DNA of 64,000 nucleotides from assembly GCA_038025085.1 (NCBI GenBank), contig CM076146.1, positions 22,734,001 through 22,798,000 on the forward strand, written 5' to 3'. The notes beneath the pieces are model-generated. The model saw nothing but the letters and a program-made list of their open reading frames with translations, did not search any database and was not told the DNA's origin. Within the stretch, counting starts at the first letter, position 1; each line of letters opens with the position of its first letter. This document shows, piece after piece, positions 52,131 to 63,700 of this stretch. Source of the stretch: Tetragonia tetragonoides (lineage: Eukaryota > Streptophyta > Magnoliopsida > Caryophyllales > Aizoaceae). The position numbers and the translations under genes are program-made.

Positions 52131-52870
52131 TAAATATCCTAGGTGTAGTTTCACACTCAAATGAATGCAAACAAAGTATTTGGATGATTTCTCTTAATAT
52201 ACAACACAAAAGAACTCAAATCTCTTTCACCCTACTCGTATGAGCTTTTAAAACGCGTAAATGCATTCAAAAGCTTGAGTTGAAACTTTTTTGTAACTGT
52301 AAAAATCCTAGGTATAGTTTCACACTCAAATGAATGCAAACAAAGTATTTGGATGCTTTCTCTTAATATACAACACAAAAGAACTCAAATCTCTTTCACT
52401 CTACTCGTATGAGCTTTTAAAACGCGTAAATGCATTCAAAAGCTTGAGTTGAAGCTTGTTTGTAACTGTAACCATCCTAGGTGTAGTTTCACACTCAAAT
52501 TATTCCAAACAAAGTATTTGGATGCTTTCTCTTAATATACAACACAAAAGAACTCAATTTCTATCACCCTAGTCGTAAGAGCTGTTAAAACGCGTAAATT
52601 CATTCAACAGCTTGAGTTGAAGCTTGTTTGTACTTGTAAACATCCTAGGTGTAGTTTCACACTCAAATGAATGCAAACAACGCATTTGGATGCTTTCTCT
52701 TAATATACAACACAAAAGAACTCAAATCTCTTTCACCCAACTCGTATGAGCTTTTAAAACGCGTAAATGCTTTCAAAAGCTTGAGTTGAAGCTTGTTTGT
52801 AACTGTAAACATCCTAGGTATAGTTTCACACTCAAATGAATGCAAACAAAGTATTTGGATGCTTTCTCTT
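50660..52870. repeat. Tandem 9-monomer repeat, 1518 bp
   Basis: GTTGAAACTTTTTTG at 50761 and 52279 and ATTATTCC at 50981 and 52499 are 1518 bp apart (9 monomers minus 3). The second copy is incomplete: it runs from the GATGATTTC half of the hybrid monomer at 52135 to an AACGCATTTGG monomer near 52.67 kb with a private CACCCAACTCG, then joins the CTTACACCC monomer at about 52.89 kb. Confidence 0.86.
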
Positions 52871-55800
52871 AATATACAACACAAAAGAACTCAAATCTCT
52901 TACACCCTACTTGTATGAGCTTTTAAAAACGCGTAAATCCATTCAAAAGCTTGAGTTGAAGCTTGTTTGTAACTGTAAACATCCTAGGTATAGTTTCACA
53001 CTCAAATGAATGCAAACAAAGTATTTGGATGCTTTCTCTTAATACACAACACAAAAGAACTCAAATCTCTTTCACCCTACTCGTATGAGCTTTTAAAACG
53101 CGTAAATGCATTCAAAAGCTTGAGTTGAAGCTTGTTTGTAACTGTAAACATCCTAGGTGTAATTTCACTCTCAAATGAAAGCAAACAAACTATTTGGATG
53201 CTTTCTCTTAATATACAACACAAAAGAACTCAAATCTCTTTCACCCTACTCGTATGAGCTTTTAAAACGCGTAAATGCATTCAAAAGCTTGAGTTGAAGC
53301 TTGTTTGTAACTGTAAACATCCTAGGTGTAATTTCACTCTCAAATGAAAGCAAACAAAGTATTTGGATGCTTTCTCTTAATATACAACACAAAAGAACTC
53401 AAATCTCTTTCACCCTACTTGTATGAGCTTTTAAAACGCGTAAATGCATTCAAAAGCTTGAGTTGAAGCTTGTCTGTAACTGTAAACATCCTAGGTGTAG
53501 TTTCACAGTCAAATGATTGCAAACAAAGTATTTGGATGCTTTCTCTTAATATACAACACAAAAGAACTCAATTTCTATCACCCTAGTCGTAAGAGCTGTT
53601 AAAACGCGTAAATTCATTCAACAGCTTGAGTTGAAGCTTGTTTGTACTTGTAAACATCCTAGGTGTAGTTTCACACTCAAATGAATGCAAACAACGCATT
53701 TGGATGCTTTCTCTTAATATACAACACAAAAGAACTCAAATCTCTTTCACCCTACTCGTATGAGCTTTTAAAACGCGTAAATGCTTTCAAAAGCTTGAGT
53801 TGAAGCTTGTTTGTAACTGTAAACATCCTAGGTATAGTTTCACACTCAAATGAATGCAAACAAAGTATTTGGATGCTTTCTCTTAATATACAACACAAAA
53901 GAACTCAAATCTCTTTCACCCTACTCGTATGAGCTTTTAAAAGGCGTAAATGCTTTCAAAAGCTTGAGTTGAAGCTTGTTTGTAACTGTAAACATGCTAG
54001 GTGTAGTTTCACACTCAAATGATTGCAAACAAAGTATTTGGATGATTTCTCTTAATATACAACACAAAAGAACTCAAATCTCTTTCACCCTACTCGTATG
54101 AGCTTTTAAAACGCGTAAATGCATTCAAAAGCTTGAGTTGAAGCTTGTTTGTAACTGTAAACATCCTAGGTATAGTTTCACACTCAAATGAATGCAAACA
54201 AAGTATTTGGATGGTTTCTCTTAATATACAACACAAAAGAACTCAAATCTCTTTCACCCTACTCGTATGAGCTTTTAAAACGCGTAAATGCATTCAAAAG
54301 CATGAGTTGAAGCTTGTTTGTAACTGTAAACATCCTAGGTATAGTTTCACACTCAAATGAATGCAAACAAAGTATTTGGATGCTTTCTCTTAATATACAA
54401 CACAAAAGAACTCAAATCTCTTTCACCCTACTCGTATGAGCTTTTAAAACGCGTAAATGCATTCAAAAGCTTGAGTTGAAGCTTGTTTGTAACTGTAAAC
54501 ATCCTAGGTGTAATTTCACTCTCAAATGAAAGCAAACAAAGTATTTGGATGCTTTCTCTTAATATACAACACAAAAGAACTCAAATCTCTTTCACCCTAC
54601 TTGTATGAGCTTTTAAAACGCGTAAATGCATTCAAAAGCTTGAGTTGAAGCTTGTTTGTAACTGTAAACATGCTAGGTGTAGTTTCACACTCAAATGATT
54701 GCAAACAAAGTATTTGGATGATTTCTCTTAATATACAACACAAAAGAACTCAAATCTCTTTCACCCTACTCGTATGAGCTTTTAAAACGCGTAAATGCAT
54801 TCAAAAGCTTGAGTTGAAACTTTTTTGTAACTGTAAAAATCCTAGGTATAGTTTCACAGTCAAATGAATGCAAACAAAGTATTTGGATGCTTTCTCTTAA
54901 TATACAACACAAAAGAACTCAAATCTCTTTCACTCTACTCGTATGAGCTTTTAAAACGCGTAAATGCATTCAAAAGCTTGAGTTGAAGCTTGTTTGTAAC
55001 TGTAACCATCCTAGGTGTAGTTTCACACTCAAATTATTCCAAACAAAGTATTTGGATGCTTTCTCTTAATATACAACACAAAAGAACTCAATTTCTATCA
55101 CCCTAGTCGTAAGAGCTGTTAAAACGCGTAAATTCATTCAACAGCTTGAGTTGAAGCTTGTTTGTACTTGTAAACATCCTAGGTGTAGTTTCACACTCAA
55201 ATGAATGCAAACAACGCATTTGGATGCTTTCTCTTAATATACAACACAAAAGAACTCAAATCTCTTTCACCCTACTCGTATGAGCTTTTAAAACGCGTAA
55301 ATGCTTTCAAAAGCTTGAGTTGAAGCTTGTTTGTAACTGTAAACATCCTAGGTATAGTTTCACACTCAAATGAATGCAAACAAAGTATTTGGATGCTTTC
55401 TCTTAATATACAACACAAAAGAACTCAATTTCTATCACCCTAGTCGTAAGAGCTGTTAAAACGCGTAAATTCATTCAACATCTTGAGTTGAAGCTTGTTT
55501 GTACTTGTAAACATCCTAGGTGTAGTTTCACACTCAAATGAATGCAAACAAAGTATTTGGATGATTTCTCTTAATATACAACACAAAAGAACTCAAATCT
55601 CTTTCACCCTACTCGTATGAGCTTTTAAAACGCGTAAATGCATTCAAAAGCTTGAGTTGAAACTTTTTTGTAACTGTAAAAATCCTAGGTATAGTTTCAC
55701 AGTCAAATGAATGCAAACAAAGTATTTGGATGCTTTCTCTTAATATACAACACAAAAGAACTCAAATCTCTTTCACTCTACTCGTATGAGCTTTTAAAAC

Positions 55801-57000
55801 GCGTAAATGCATTCAAAAGCTTGAGTTGAAGCTTGTTTGTAACTGTAACCATCCTAGGTGTAGTTTCACACTCAAATTATTCCAAACAAAGTATTTGGAT
55901 GCTTTCTCTTAATATACAACACAAAAGAACTCAATTTCTATCACCCTAGTCGTAAGAGCTGTTAAAACGCGTAAATTCATTCAACAGCTTGAGTTGAAGC
56001 TTGTTTGTACTTGTAAACATCCTAGGTGTAGTTTCACACTCAAATGAATGCAAACAACGCATTTGGATGCTTTCTCTTAATATACAACACAAAAGAACTC
56101 AAATCTCTTTCACCCTACTCGTATGAGCTTTTAAAACGCGTAAATGCTTTCAAAAGCTTGAGTTGAAGCTTGTTTGTAACTGTAAACATCCTAGGTATAG
56201 TTTCACACTCAAATGAATGCAAACAAAGTATTTGGATGCTTTCTCTTAATATACAACACAAAAGAACTCAATTTCTATCACCCTAGTCGTAAGAGCTGTT
56301 AAAACGCGTAAATTCATTCAACATCTTGAGTTGAAGCTTGTTTGTACTTGTAAACATCCTAGGTGTAGTTTCACACTCAAATGAATGCAAACAACGCATT
56401 TGTATGCTTTCTCTTAATATACAACACAAAAGAACTCAAATCTCTTTCACCCTACTCGTATGAGCTTTTAAAACGCGTAAATGCATTCAAAAGCTTGAGT
56501 TGAAGCTTGTTTGTAACTGTAAACATCCTAGGTATAGTTTCACACTCAAATGAATGCAAACAAAGTATTTGGATGCTTTCTCTTAATATACAACACAAAA
56601 GAACTCAAATCTCTTTCACCCTACTCGTATGAGCTTTTAAAACGCGTAAATACATTCAAAAGCTTGAGTTGAAGCTTGTTTGTAACTGTAAACATCCTAG
56701 GTATAGTTTCACACTCAAATGAATGCAAACAAAGTAATTGGATGCTTTCTCTTAATACACAACACAAAAAACTCAAATCTCTTTCACCCTACTCGTATGA
56801 GCTTTTAAAACGCGTAAATGCATTCAAAAGCTTGAGTTGAAGCTTGTTTGTAACTGTAAACATCCTAGGTATAGTTTCACACTCAAATGAATGCAAACAA
56901 AGTATTTGGATGCTTTCTCTTAATATACAACACAAAAGAATTCAAATCTCTTTCACCCTACTCGTATGAGCTTTTAAAACGCGTAAATGCATTCAAAAGC
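52870..57000. repeat. Edited copy of the 48.17-52.13 kb block
   Basis: Begins with the CTTACACCC/AAAAACG monomer (private AAATCCATTC) and keeps the marker order of the left copy, minus four monomers near 54.1 kb and plus one 5-monomer tandem at 54.7-56.4 kb. CACAGTCAAATGAATGC after AAAAATCC (near 54857 and 55702) is new here and is shared by both tandem copies, so it predates the 843-bp duplication. Confidence 0.86.
54700..56400. repeat. Tandem 5-monomer repeat, 843 bp
   Basis: ATTATTCC occurs at 55033 and 55876, 843 bp apart; the AACTTTTTTG, AAAAATCC, CACTCTACTCG and double-V markers repeat with it. Five monomers are 845 bp, minus two V bases. The second unit begins inside the hybrid monomer at 55512-55680. 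AACGCATTTGTATGC near 56395 is a private change at the exit. Confidence 0.87.
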
Positions 57001-58650
57001 TTGAGTTGAAGCTTGTTTGTAACTGTAAATATCCTAGGTGTAGTTTCACACTCAAATGAATGCAAACAACGTATTTGGATGCTTTCTCTTAATATACAAC
57101 ACAAAAGAACTCAAATCTCTTTCACCCTACTCGTATGAGCTTTTAAAACGCGTAAATGCATTCAAAAGCTTGAGTTGAAGCTTGTTTGTAACTGTAAACA
57201 TCCTAGGTATAGTTTCACACTCAAATGAATGCAAACAAAGTATTTGGATGCTTTCTCTTAATATACAACACAAAAGAACTCAAATCTCTTTCACCCTACT
57301 CGATGAGCTTTTAAAACGCGTAAATGCATTCAAAAGCTTGAGTTGAAGCTTGTTTGTAACTGTAAACATCCTAGGTGTAGTTTCACAGTCAAATGATTGC
57401 AAACAAAGTATTTGGAATCTTTCTCTTAATATACAACACAAAAGAACTCAATTTCTATCACCCTAGTCGTAAGAGCTGTTAAAACACGTAAATTCATTCA
57501 ACAGCTTGAGTTGAAGCTTGTTTGTACTTGTAAACATCCTAGGTGTAGTTTCACACTCAAATGAATGCAAACAACGTATTTGGATGCTTTCTCTTAATAT
57601 ACAACACAAAAGAACTCAAATCTCTTTCACCCTACTCGTATGAGCTTTTAAAACGCGTAAATGCATTCAAAAGCTTGAGTTGAAGCTTGTTTGTAACTGT
57701 AAACATCCTAGGTATAGTTTCACAATCAAATGAATGCAAAGAAAGTATTTGGATGCTTTCTCTTAATATACAACACAAAAGAACTCAAATCTCTTTCACC
57801 CTACTCGTATGAGCTTTTAAAACGCGTAAATGCATTCAAAAGCTTGAGTTGAAGCTTGTTTGTAACTGTAAACATGCTAGGTGTAGTTTCACACTCAAAT
57901 GATTGCAAACAAAGTATTTGGATGATTTCTCTTAATATACAACACAAAAGAACTCAAATCTCTTTCACCCTACTCGTATAAGCTTTTCAAACGCGTAAAT
58001 GCATTCAAAAGCTTGAGTTGAAACTTGTTTGTAACTGTAAACATCCTAGGTATAGTTTCACACTCAAATGAATGCAAACAACGTGTTTGGATGCTTTCTC
58101 TTAATATACAACACAAAAAAACTCAAATCTCTTTCACCCTACTCGTATGAGCTTTTAAAACGCGTAAATGCATTCAAAAGCTTGAGTTGAAGCTTGTTTG
58201 TAACTGTAAACATCCTAGGTATAGTTTCACACTCAAATGAATGCAAACAAAGTAATTGGATGCTTTCTCTTAATACACAACACAAAAAACTCAAATCTCT
58301 TTCACCCTACTCGTATGAGCTTTTAAAACGCGTAAATGCATTCAAAAGCTTGAGTTAAAGCTTGTTTGTAACTGTAAACATCCTAGGTGTAATTTCACAC
58401 TCAAATGAAAGCAAACAAAGTATTTGGATGCTTTCTCTTAATATACAACACAAAAGAATTCAATTTCTATCACCCTAGTCGTAAGAGCTGTTAAAACGCG
58501 TAAATTCATTCAACAGCTTGAGTTGAAACTTGTTTGTACTTGTAAACATCCTAGGTGTAGTTTCACACTCAAATGAATGCAAACAACGTATTTGGATGCT
58601 TTCTCTTAATATACAACACAAAAGAACTCAAATCTCTTTCACCCTACTCG
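57000..58650. repeat. Copy of 45.7-47.3 kb (offset 11311 bp)
   Basis: CTACTCGATG (45985/57296) and GAGTTAAAGC (47041/58352) both give 11311 bp, 67 monomers minus 12. The series AAATATCC, CGATGAG, V with AAAACACG, CAATC, T2/TAAGC, AACGTG, AATTGG, AAAGC, V is kept in order. GCAAAGAAAG near 57740 and GAATTCAATTTC near 58457 are changes in this copy. Confidence 0.86.
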
Positions 58651-60740
58651 TATGAGCTTTTAAAACGCGTAAATGCATTCAAAAGCTTGAGTTGAAGCTT
58701 GTTTGTAACTGTAAACATCCTAGGTATAGTTTCACACTCAAATGAATGCAAACAACGTGTTTGGATGCTTTCTCTTAATATACAACACAAAAAAACTCAA
58801 ATCTCTTTCACCCTACTCGTATGAGCTTTTAAAACGCGTAAATGCATTCAAAAGCTTGAGTTGAAGCTTGTTTGTAACTGTAAACATCCTAGGTATAGTT
58901 TCACACTCAAATGAATGCAAACAATATATTTGGATGATTTCTCTTAATATACAACACAAAAGAACTCAAATGTCTTTCACCCTACTCGTATAAGCTTTTC
59001 AAACGCGTAAATGCATTCAAAAGCTTGAGTTGAAGCTTGTTTGTAACTGTAAACATCCTAGGTGTAGTTTCACAGTCAAATGATTGCAAACAAAGTATTT
59101 GGAATCTTTCTCTTAATATACAACACAAAAGAACTCAATTTCTATCACCCTAGTCGTAAGAGCTGTTAAAACACGTAAATGCATTCAAAAGCTTGAGTTG
59201 AAGCTTGTTTGTACTTGTAAACATCCTAGGTGTAGTTTCACACTCAAATGAATGCAAACAACGTATTTGGATGCTTTCTCTTAATATACAACACAAAAGA
59301 ACTCAAATCTCTTTCACCCTACTCGTATGAGCTTTTAAAACGCGTAAATGCATTCAAAAGCTTGAGTTGAAGCTTGTTTGTAACTGTAAACATCCTAGGT
59401 ATAGTTTCACAATCAAATGAATGCAAACAAAGTATTTGGATGCTTTCTCTTAATATACAACACAAAAGAACTCAAATCTCTTTCACCCTACTCGTATGAG
59501 CTTTTAAAACGCGTAAATGCATTCAAAAGCTTGAGTTGAAAGCTTGTTTGTAACTGTAAACATCCTAGGTGTAATTTCACACTCAAATGAAAGCAAACAA
59601 AGTATTTGGATGCTTTCTCTTAATATACAACACAAAAGAATTCAATTTCTATCACCCTAGTCGTAAGAGCTGTTAAAACGCGTAAATTCATTCAACAGCT
59701 TGAGTTGAAACTTGTTTGTACTTGTAAACATCCTAGGTGTAGTTTCACACTCAAATGAATGCAAACAACGTATTTGGATGCTTTCTCTTAATATACAACA
59801 CAAAAGAACTCAAATCTCTTTCACCCTACTCGTATGAGCTTTTAAAACGCGTAAATGCATTCAAAAGCTTGAGTTGAAGCTTGTTTGTAACTGTAAACAT
59901 CCTAGGTATAGTTTCACACTCAAATGAATGCAAACAACGTGTTTGGATGCTTTCTCTTAATATACAACACAAAAAAACTCAAATCTCTTTCACCCTACTC
60001 GTATGAGCTTTTAAAACGCGTAAATGCATTCAAAAGCTTGAGTTGAAGCTTGTTTGTAACTGTAAACATCCTAGGTATAGTTTCACACTCAAATGAATGC
60101 AAACAATATATTTGGATGATTTCTCTTAATATACAACACAAAAGAACTCAAATGTCTTTCACCCTACTCGTATAAGCTTTTCAAACGCGTAAATGCATTC
60201 AAAAGCTTGAGTTGAAGCTTGTTTGTAACTGTAAACATCCTAGGTGTAGTTTCACAGTCAAATGATTGCAAACAAAGTATTTGGAATCTTTCTCTTAATA
60301 TACAACACAAAAGAACTCAATTTCTATCACCCTAGTCGTAAGAGCTGTTAAAACACGTAAATGCATTCAAAAGCTTGAGTTGAAGCTTGTTTGTACTTGT
60401 AAACATCCTAGGTGTAGTTTCACACTCAAATGAATGCAAACAACGTATTTGGATGCTTTCTCTTAATATACAACACAAAAGAACTCAAATCTCTTTCACC
60501 CTACTCGTATGAGCTTTTAAAACGCGTAAATGCATTCAAAAGCTTGAGTTGAAGCTTGTTTGTAACTGTAAACATCCTAGGTATAGTTTCACAATCAAAT
60601 GAATGCAAACAAAGTATTTGGATGCTTTCTCTTAATATACAACACAAAAGAACTCAAATCTCTTTCACCCTACTCGTATGAGCTTTTAAAACGCGTAAAT
60701 GCATTCAAAAGCTTGAGTTGAAAGCTTGTTTGTAACTGTA
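58380..60740. repeat. Tandem 7-monomer repeat, 1182 bp
   Basis: ACAATATATT at 58921/60103, GAATTCAATTTC at 58457/59639 and the 1-bp insertion GTTGAAAGC at 59535/60717 each repeat at 1182 bp. Seven monomers are 1183 bp; two V bases are lost and GAAAGC gains one. The V monomer in the unit near 59.15 kb has AAATGCATTCAAAAGC in place of the usual AAATTCATTCAACAGC, so it is a V/canonical hybrid. Confidence 0.87.
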
Positions 60741-63700
60741 AACATCCTAGGTGTAATTTCACACTCAAATGAAAGCAAACAAAGTATTTGGATGCTTTCT
60801 CTTAATATACAACACAAAAGAACTCAATTTCTATCACCCTAGTCGTAAGAGCTGTTAAAACGCGTAAATTCATTCAACAGCTTGAGTTGAAACTTGTTTG
60901 TACTTGTAAACATCCTAGGTGTAGTTTCACACTCAAATGAATGCAAACAACGTATTTGGATGCTTTCTCTTAATATACAACACAAAAGAACTCAAATCTC
61001 TTTCACCCTACTTGTATGAGCTTTTAAAACGAGTAAATGCATTCAAAAGCTTGAGTTGAAGCTTGTTTGTAACTGTAAACATCCTAGGTATAGTTTCACA
61101 CTCAAATGAATGCAAACAAAGTATTTGGATGCTTTCTCTTAATATACAACACAAAAGAACTCAAATCTCTTTCACCCTACTCGTATGAGCTTTTAAAACG
61201 CGTAAATGCATTCAAAAGCTTGAGTTGAAGCTTGTTTGTAACTGTAAACATCCTAGGTATAGTTTCACACTCAAATGAATGCAAACAAAGTATTTGGATG
61301 CTTTCTCTTAATATACAACACAAAAGAACTCAAATCTCTTTCACCCTACTCGTATGAGCTTTTAAAACGCGTAAATGCATTCAAAAGCTTGAGTTGAAGC
61401 TTGTTTGTAACTGTAAACATGCTAGGTGTAGTTTCACACTCAAATGATTGCAAACAATATATTTGGATGATTTCTCTTAATATACAACACAAAAGAACTC
61501 AAATGTCTTTCACCCTACTCGTATAAGCTTTTCAAACGCGTAAATGCATTCAAAAGCTTGAGTTGAAACTTGTTTGTAACTGTAAACATCCTAGGTATAG
61601 TTTCACACTCAAATGAATGCAAACAACGTGTTTGGATGCTTTCTCTTAATATACAACACAAAAGAACTCAAATCTCTTTCACCCTACTCGTATGAGCTTT
61701 TAAAACGCGTAAATGCATTCAAAAGCTTGAGTTGAAGCTTGTTTGTAACTGTAAACATCCTAGGTATAGTTTCACACTCAAATGAATGCAAACAAAGTAA
61801 TTGGATGCTTTCTCTTAATACACAACACAAAAAACTCAAATCTCTTTCACCCTACTCGTATGAGCTTTTAAAACGCGTAAATGCATTCAAAAGCTTGAGT
61901 TGAAGCTTGTTTGTAACTGTAAACATCCTAGGTGTAATTTCACACTCAAATGAAAGCAAACAAAGTATTTGGATGCTTTCTCTTAATATACAACACAAAA
62001 GAACTCAATTTCTATCACCCTAGTCGTAAGAGCTGTTAAAACGCGTAAATTCATTCAACAGCTTGAGTTGAAACTTGTTTGTACTTGTAAACATCCTAGG
62101 TGTAGTTTCACACTCAAATGAATGCAAACAACGTATTTGGATGCTTTCTCTTAATATACAACACAAAAGAACTCAAATCTCTTTCACCCTACTCGTATGA
62201 GCTTTTAAAACGCGTAAATGCATTCAAAAGCTTGAGTTGAAGCTTGTTTGTAACTGTAAACATCCTAGGTATAGTTTCACACTCAAATGAATGCAAACAA
62301 AGTATTTGGATGCTTTCTCTTAATATACAACACAAAAGAACTGAAATCTCTTTCACCCTTCTCGTATGAGCTTTTAAAACGCGTAAATGCATTCAAAAGC
62401 TTGAGTTGAAGCTTGTTTGTAACTGTAAACATCCTAGGTATAGTTTCACACTCAAATGAATGCAAACAAAGTATTTGGATGCTTTCTCTTAATATACAAC
62501 ACAAAAAAACTCAAATCTCTTTCACCCTACTCGTATGAGCTTTTAAAACGCGTAAATGCATTCAAAAGCTTGAGTTGAAGCTTGTTTGTAACTGTAAACA
62601 TCCTAGGTATAGTTTCACACTCAAATGAATGCAAACAATATATTTGGATGATTTCTCTTAATATACAACACAAAAGAACTCAAATGTCTTTCACCCTACT
62701 CGTATAAGCTTTTCAAACGCGTAAATGCATTCAAAAGCTTGAGTTGAAGCTTGTTTGTAACTGTAAACATCCTAGGTGTAGTTTCACAGTCAAATGATTG
62801 CAAACAAAGTATTTGGAATCTTTCTCTTAATATACAACACAAAAGAACTCAATTTCTATCACCCTAGTCGTAAGAGCTGTTAAAACACGTAAATGCATTC
62901 AAAAGCTTGAGTTGAAGCTTGTTTGTACTTGTAAACATCCTAGGTGTAGTTTCACACTCAAATGAATGCAAACAACGTATTTGGATGCTTTCTCTTAATA
63001 TACAACACAAAAGAACTCAAATCTCTTTCACCCTACTCGTATGAGCTTTTAAAACGCGTAAATGCATTCAAAAGCTTGAGTTGAAGCTTGTTTGTAACTG
63101 TAAACATCCTAGGTATAGTTTCACAATCAAATGAATGCAAACAAAGTATTTGGATGCTTTCTCTTAATATACAACACAAAAGAACTCAAATCTCTTTCAC
63201 CCTACTCGTATGAGCTTTTAAAACGCGTAAATGCATTCAAAAGCTTGAGTTGAAAGCTTGTTTGTAACTGTAAACATCCTAGGTGTAATTTCACACTCAA
63301 ATGAAAGCAAACAAAGTATTTGGATGCTTTCTCTTAATATACAACACAAAAGAACTCAATTTCTATCACCCTAGTCGTAAGAGCTGTTAAAACGCGTAAA
63401 TTCATTCAACAGCTTGAGTTGAAACTTGTTTGTACTTGTAAACATCCTAGGTGTAGTTTCACACTCAAATGAATGCAAACAACGTATTTGGATGCTTTCT
63501 CTTAATATACAACACAAAAGAACTCAAATCTCTTTCACCCTACTTGTATGAGCTTTTAAAACGAGTAAATGCATTCAAAAGCTTGAGTTGAAGCTTGTTT
63601 GTAACTGTAAACATCCTAGGTATAGTTTCACACTCAAATGAATGCAAACAAAGTATTTGGATGCTTTCTCTTAATATACAACACAAAAGAACTCAAATCT

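Noticed and set aside
52663..62504. Minus-strand frames at 52663, 62189 and 62283
   Set aside because: The same satellite translation again; two of them overlap each other in different monomers, which is incompatible with independent genes.
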